Shown here: positions 15,086-17,157 of the stretch, piece by piece
Position numbering within the stretch: position 1 is the first letter of the stretch
Layout of the letters: each line of letters opens with the position of its first letter
Source of the DNA: an uncultured Eubacterium sp.
Lineage (GTDB): Bacteria; Bacillota; Clostridia; Lachnospirales; Lachnospiraceae
Direction: 5' to 3'
NCBI GenBank assembly: GCA_905236735.1
Contig: CAJOOU010000037.1
Span: 1-17,157, forward strand
Length of the DNA stretch: 17,157 nucleotides
Notes under the pieces: model-generated
The model's input: the letters and a program-made list of their open reading frames with translations, nothing else
Told to the model about the DNA's origin: nothing
The model's database searches: none
Translations under genes and position numbers: made by a program

Positions 15086-16966
15086 TTACTCAAGCACCAG
15101 AGCGGTAAGGCCCGGTAAGTCCAGTTCCGCATGCTGCGGCAGATCGCAGCACGCTCCGTCAACAGTTTCCAATTTTTTTACAGCTAATTCTGCGCTTCCG
15201 CCGTACTCGGCTGCATTTGAATCAAATACAACCCTGTACGTTTTTTTCTCCGGCAGCCCAATCCAGTAATTTTCCCATTTTACCGGAGAAAAATTGATAA
15301 TAAATATGAGTTCTTTCCCCTTTTTATTGATTCTTCTGTAACTTATTACATTTCTGTCGGCATCATCAGCATTAATCCACTTAAAGCCTTCCCAGCCGTC
15401 ATCTATCTCCCACATCTGGGAATGCTTTAAGTAAAAATTATTTGCCGCTCTCACATATTCAAGAGTCTGTCTGTGCTTTTCGTATTCGAGCAGCACCCAG
15501 TCGAGCTGTTCATAAAACCGCCACTCTATAAACTGTCCAAACTCCTGCCCCATAAACATTATTTTTTTACCCGGACTTGAGAGCATAAACATGATAAACG
15601 CCCTAAGTCCGCTGAATTTTTCATCATAATCTCCCGGCATCTTATCCAAAAGAGATTTTTTGCCGTGCACCACCTCATCATGAGATATGGGAAGAATAAA
15701 ATTCTCGGCAAAAGCATATACAAGAGGAAAGGTAAGCTTGTTGTGGCATCCTTTTCTGTATACGGGATCTGTACCAATATAACTTAAGGAATCGTTCATC
15801 CATCCCATATTCCACTTGTAATGAAAGCCAAGCCCTCCTTTTTCCGGCGGCATGGTTACCATAGGCCATGCGGTTGACTCTTCGGCTATCATTACGGCTC
15901 CCGGCACATTAACGCCTACCGCATGATTAAGTTTCTGTAAAAACGCCCTTGCCTGTATATTTTCCGTGCCCCCGTTTTCATTCGGCCGCCACTGTCCTTC
16001 TTCCCTGTCATAATCCAGATAAAGCATGGCCGCCACGGCATCAACCCTGAGACCGTCTATATGATATTCTTTCAAAAACATCATTGCGCTCGACACGAGA
16101 AATGACTGTACCTCTCCCTTTCCAAAGTCAAAGCACCGGGTACCCCAGCCTTTATGTTCCATCTTAAGAGGATCGCTGTCCTCGTACAGATAACTTCCGT
16201 CAAACTCAATAAGTCCGAAATCATCCTTCGGGAAGTGAGCCGGTACCCAGTCAAGCAGTACTCCCACGCCTGCTTTATGAGCCTTGTCAACAAAATATTT
16301 AAAGCCGTCAGGACTGCCGTATCTGCTGGTTATGGCAAAATATCCGGTAACCTGATATCCCCATGAGCCGACGAAAGGATATTCCGTAACCGGCATTATT
16401 TCTATATGAGTATATCCGAGGCTTTTAACATAAGGTATGAGCTCGTCTGCCAGCTTCCTGTAATCAAAAACATTGCCGTCCTCATATCTTTTCCATGAAC
16501 CTATATGAACTTCGTAGATATTTACGGGATGGTCGTAAGAAATCATCTCCCCTCTTTTTTTCAGCCAGCCGGCGTCTCCCCATTTATATCCGTCGTCTAT
16601 GAAATAGACCTTTGATGCCGACGCGCCGTCTGTCTCAGAAAAAAAAGCATACGGATCGGCTTTAAAAACTATTCTGCCGTCTGCATGCTCAATCGCAAAT
16701 TTATAGAGCGAAAATTTCTCAAGAGCCGGCACAAAAATCTCCCATATACCGTCTTTAGCGGTCATGTAATCCTTTTCGATATTCCAACCGTTAAAATCAC
16801 CAACAAGCCTGACGCTTTTTGCAGCGGGAGCAAATACCCTGAACCTGACTCCATCACTGCCACCCTCTTTATCTTTATGAGCGCCGAAAAACCTGTAGCT
16901 TTCGTAATTTTCGCCTTCATGAAAAAGCCTTACGACTTCTTTTTCATCCAATAACCCAATTTCCAT
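15086..16966 (-). CDS. glgB: 1,4-alpha-glucan branching enzyme GlgB (GH13)
   Basis: Cuts alpha-1,4 chains and re-attaches them as alpha-1,6 branches in glycogen. The product has 626 residues: an N-terminal CBM48-type beta-sandwich (about 38-125, with FRVFAPAAKSVRLVGDFNGW at 42-61), a GH13 barrel from about 145, and a C-terminal beta domain from about 520. Catalytic residues are D309 (IDGLRVDAV), E362 (MIAEES) and D430 (LPISHDEVVHGK). EVHIGSWKR and WVPAHFPKD are also characteristic of branching enzymes. I chose the ATG at 16966 with AAAGGGGA 6 bases upstream; a longer in-frame ATG at 17002 would add 12 hydrophobic residues without a ribosome site. It is the first gene of the packed minus-strand run and has its own promoter. 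Confidence 0.97.
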   Translation of the reverse strand: MEIGLLDEKEVVRLFHEGENYESYRFFGAHKDKEGGSDGVRFRVFAPAAKSVRLVGDFNGWNIEKDYMTAKDGIWEIFVPALEKFSLYKFAIEHADGRIVFKADPYAFFSETDGASASKVYFIDDGYKWGDAGWLKKRGEMISYDHPVNIYEVHIGSWKRYEDGNVFDYRKLADELIPYVKSLGYTHIEIMPVTEYPFVGSWGYQVTGYFAITSRYGSPDGFKYFVDKAHKAGVGVLLDWVPAHFPKDDFGLIEFDGSYLYEDSDPLKMEHKGWGTRCFDFGKGEVQSFLVSSAMMFLKEYHIDGLRVDAVAAMLYLDYDREEGQWRPNENGGTENIQARAFLQKLNHAVGVNVPGAVMIAEESTAWPMVTMPPEKGGLGFHYKWNMGWMNDSLSYIGTDPVYRKGCHNKLTFPLVYAFAENFILPISHDEVVHGKKSLLDKMPGDYDEKFSGLRAFIMFMLSSPGKKIMFMGQEFGQFIEWRFYEQLDWVLLEYEKHRQTLEYVRAANNFYLKHSQMWEIDDGWEGFKWINADDADRNVISYRRINKKGKELIFIINFSPVKWENYWIGLPEKKTYRVVFDSNAAEYGGSAELAVKKLETVDGACCDLPQHAELDLPGLTALVLE

Positions 16967-16972
16967 AATGTA

Positions 16973-16980
16973 TCCCCTTT
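16973..16980 (-). promoter_or_regulatory. Ribosome-binding site deciding the glgB start
   Basis: AAAGGGGA ends 6 bases before the ATG at 16966. The alternative ATG at 17002 has no purine-rich site in front. Confidence 0.75.
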
Positions 16981-17016
16981 GCAAGTAAAAAGCAAAAAAC
17001 ATAAGTCTTCTAAAAT

Positions 17017-17045
17017 ATTATACACTGCGTAGTGAATTGTCACAA
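17017..17045 (-). promoter_or_regulatory. Sigma-A-type promoter for glgB and the downstream run
   Basis: On the minus strand a perfect TATAAT (17022-17017) is preceded, after a 17-base spacer, by TTGTGA (17045-17040; 4 of 6 matches to TTGACA). Transcription would begin near 17010, leaving a leader of roughly 44 bases before the glgB ATG. A near-palindrome, CACTACGCAGTG (17034-17023), fills the spacer next to the -10 box and could be an operator. No terminator is seen between the promoter and glgB. Confidence 0.65.
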
Positions 17046-17065
17046 CACAAAATTTTATGGAAACC

Positions 17066-17119
17066 GAAAAACAAAATTTCAAAATTTAATTCCACCGCCC
17101 GCTTATGCGGTGGGATTAA
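17066..17119 (-). terminator. Possible intrinsic terminator of an upstream minus-strand gene
   Basis: Read on the minus strand, the GC-rich stem CCACCGC/GCGGTGG is followed by an A/T-rich stretch with several T runs (17085 down to 17066). This resembles a Rho-independent terminator that would separate glgB from whatever lies to the right. The T tract is interrupted by A and G residues and the stem has one mismatch on this strand, so the call is tentative. Confidence 0.4.
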
Positions 17120-17131
17120 CCACTGCATAAG
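17086..17131. repeat. Two overlapping, mutually exclusive palindromes upstream of glgB
   Basis: Palindrome 1: 17086-17098 pairs with 17107-17119 (13 positions, one T/G wobble on the plus strand; core CCACCGC/GCGGTGG, 8-base loop). Palindrome 2: 17102-17113 pairs with 17120-17131 (12 positions, one G/T wobble on the plus strand; 6-base loop). They share 17107-17113, so only one can form at a time. On the minus strand both wobbles become A/C mismatches. The pattern could be a terminator with a competing hairpin, or the end of an IS200/IS605-like element lying outside the window. Confidence 0.6.
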
Positions 17132-17157
17132 TAGAGTTTAATCTTTCATACTTTCAT

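Noticed and set aside
15070..15162. Upstream TTG start for glgC adding 31 residues
   Set aside because: The extension overlaps the end of glgB, has no family counterpart, and a strong GGAGGTG site precedes the ATG at 15069.
16967..17002. Upstream ATG for glgB adding 12 hydrophobic residues, which might look like a signal segment
   Set aside because: No ribosome site, too short for a signal peptide, and GlgB is a cytoplasmic enzyme; the ATG at 16966 has a good site.
17138..17157. Possible last codons (ESMKD and stop) of an upstream minus-strand gene
   Set aside because: A stop in frame within 20 bases of the window edge occurs easily by chance. There is too little sequence to claim a gene, although a terminator-like hairpin follows.
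1..17157. CRISPR arrays, tRNA or rRNA genes, prophage genes
   Set aside because: No regularly spaced repeats, no tRNA-like cloverleaf region outside genes and no phage-type proteins were seen; nearly every base is inside a recognised housekeeping or metabolic gene.

Overview
The window is a low-to-moderate GC, Gram-positive type sequence, most likely from the Clostridia and plausibly Lachnospiraceae. This is inferred from gene content: a GlgC/GlgD pair, a sensor-type [FeFe]-hydrogenase next to a SpoIIE-type phosphatase, a small UPF0291/DUF896 protein, strong GGAGG ribosome-binding sites and frequent TTG/GTG starts. Every supportable gene lies on the minus strand. From the glgB start (16966) down to base 1 the genes are packed end to end, with gaps of 20 bases or less and several overlaps. 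No internal stretch above 300 bases lacks a gene. The only real intergenic region is the 191 bases upstream of glgB. No RNA gene, CRISPR array, complete mobile element or clear virus gene is visible.

Layout in the direction of transcription, right to left. (1) 16967-17157: upstream region with two overlapping palindromes near the right edge and a good sigma-A-type promoter for glgB. (2) 16966-8830: glycogen block glgB (branching enzyme), glgC and glgD (ADP-glucose pyrophosphorylase and its catalytically degenerate paralogue), glgA (GT5 synthase), glgP (phosphorylase). (3) 8864-6849: an intracellular GH13 alpha-glucan hydrolase overlapping both neighbours. (4) 6852-5141: proB (glutamate 5-kinase), a UPF0291 protein and 5-formyltetrahydrofolate cyclo-ligase. 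(5) 5120-2212: a sensory-type [FeFe]-hydrogenase with a PAS domain, overlapping by one base a SpoIIE/PP2C phosphatase. (6) 2201-1: miaB, ruvA and the first 58 codons of ruvB.

Together, block 2 and the GH13 enzyme form a nearly complete glycogen synthesis and breakdown set: glucose-1-phosphate is activated by GlgC/GlgD, polymerised by GlgA, branched by GlgB, released by GlgP and trimmed by the GH13 enzyme. No dedicated debranching enzyme (GlgX or pullulanase) is recognised here. The most interesting part is the hydrogenase-phosphatase pair. Its H-cluster cysteines are all present, but residues linked to fast catalysis are replaced, which fits a redox or H2 sensor that signals through protein dephosphorylation. 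It sits downstream of the carbon-storage genes in the same uninterrupted run. Whether this is one transcript, and whether the sensor acts on glycogen metabolism, is not shown by sequence alone.
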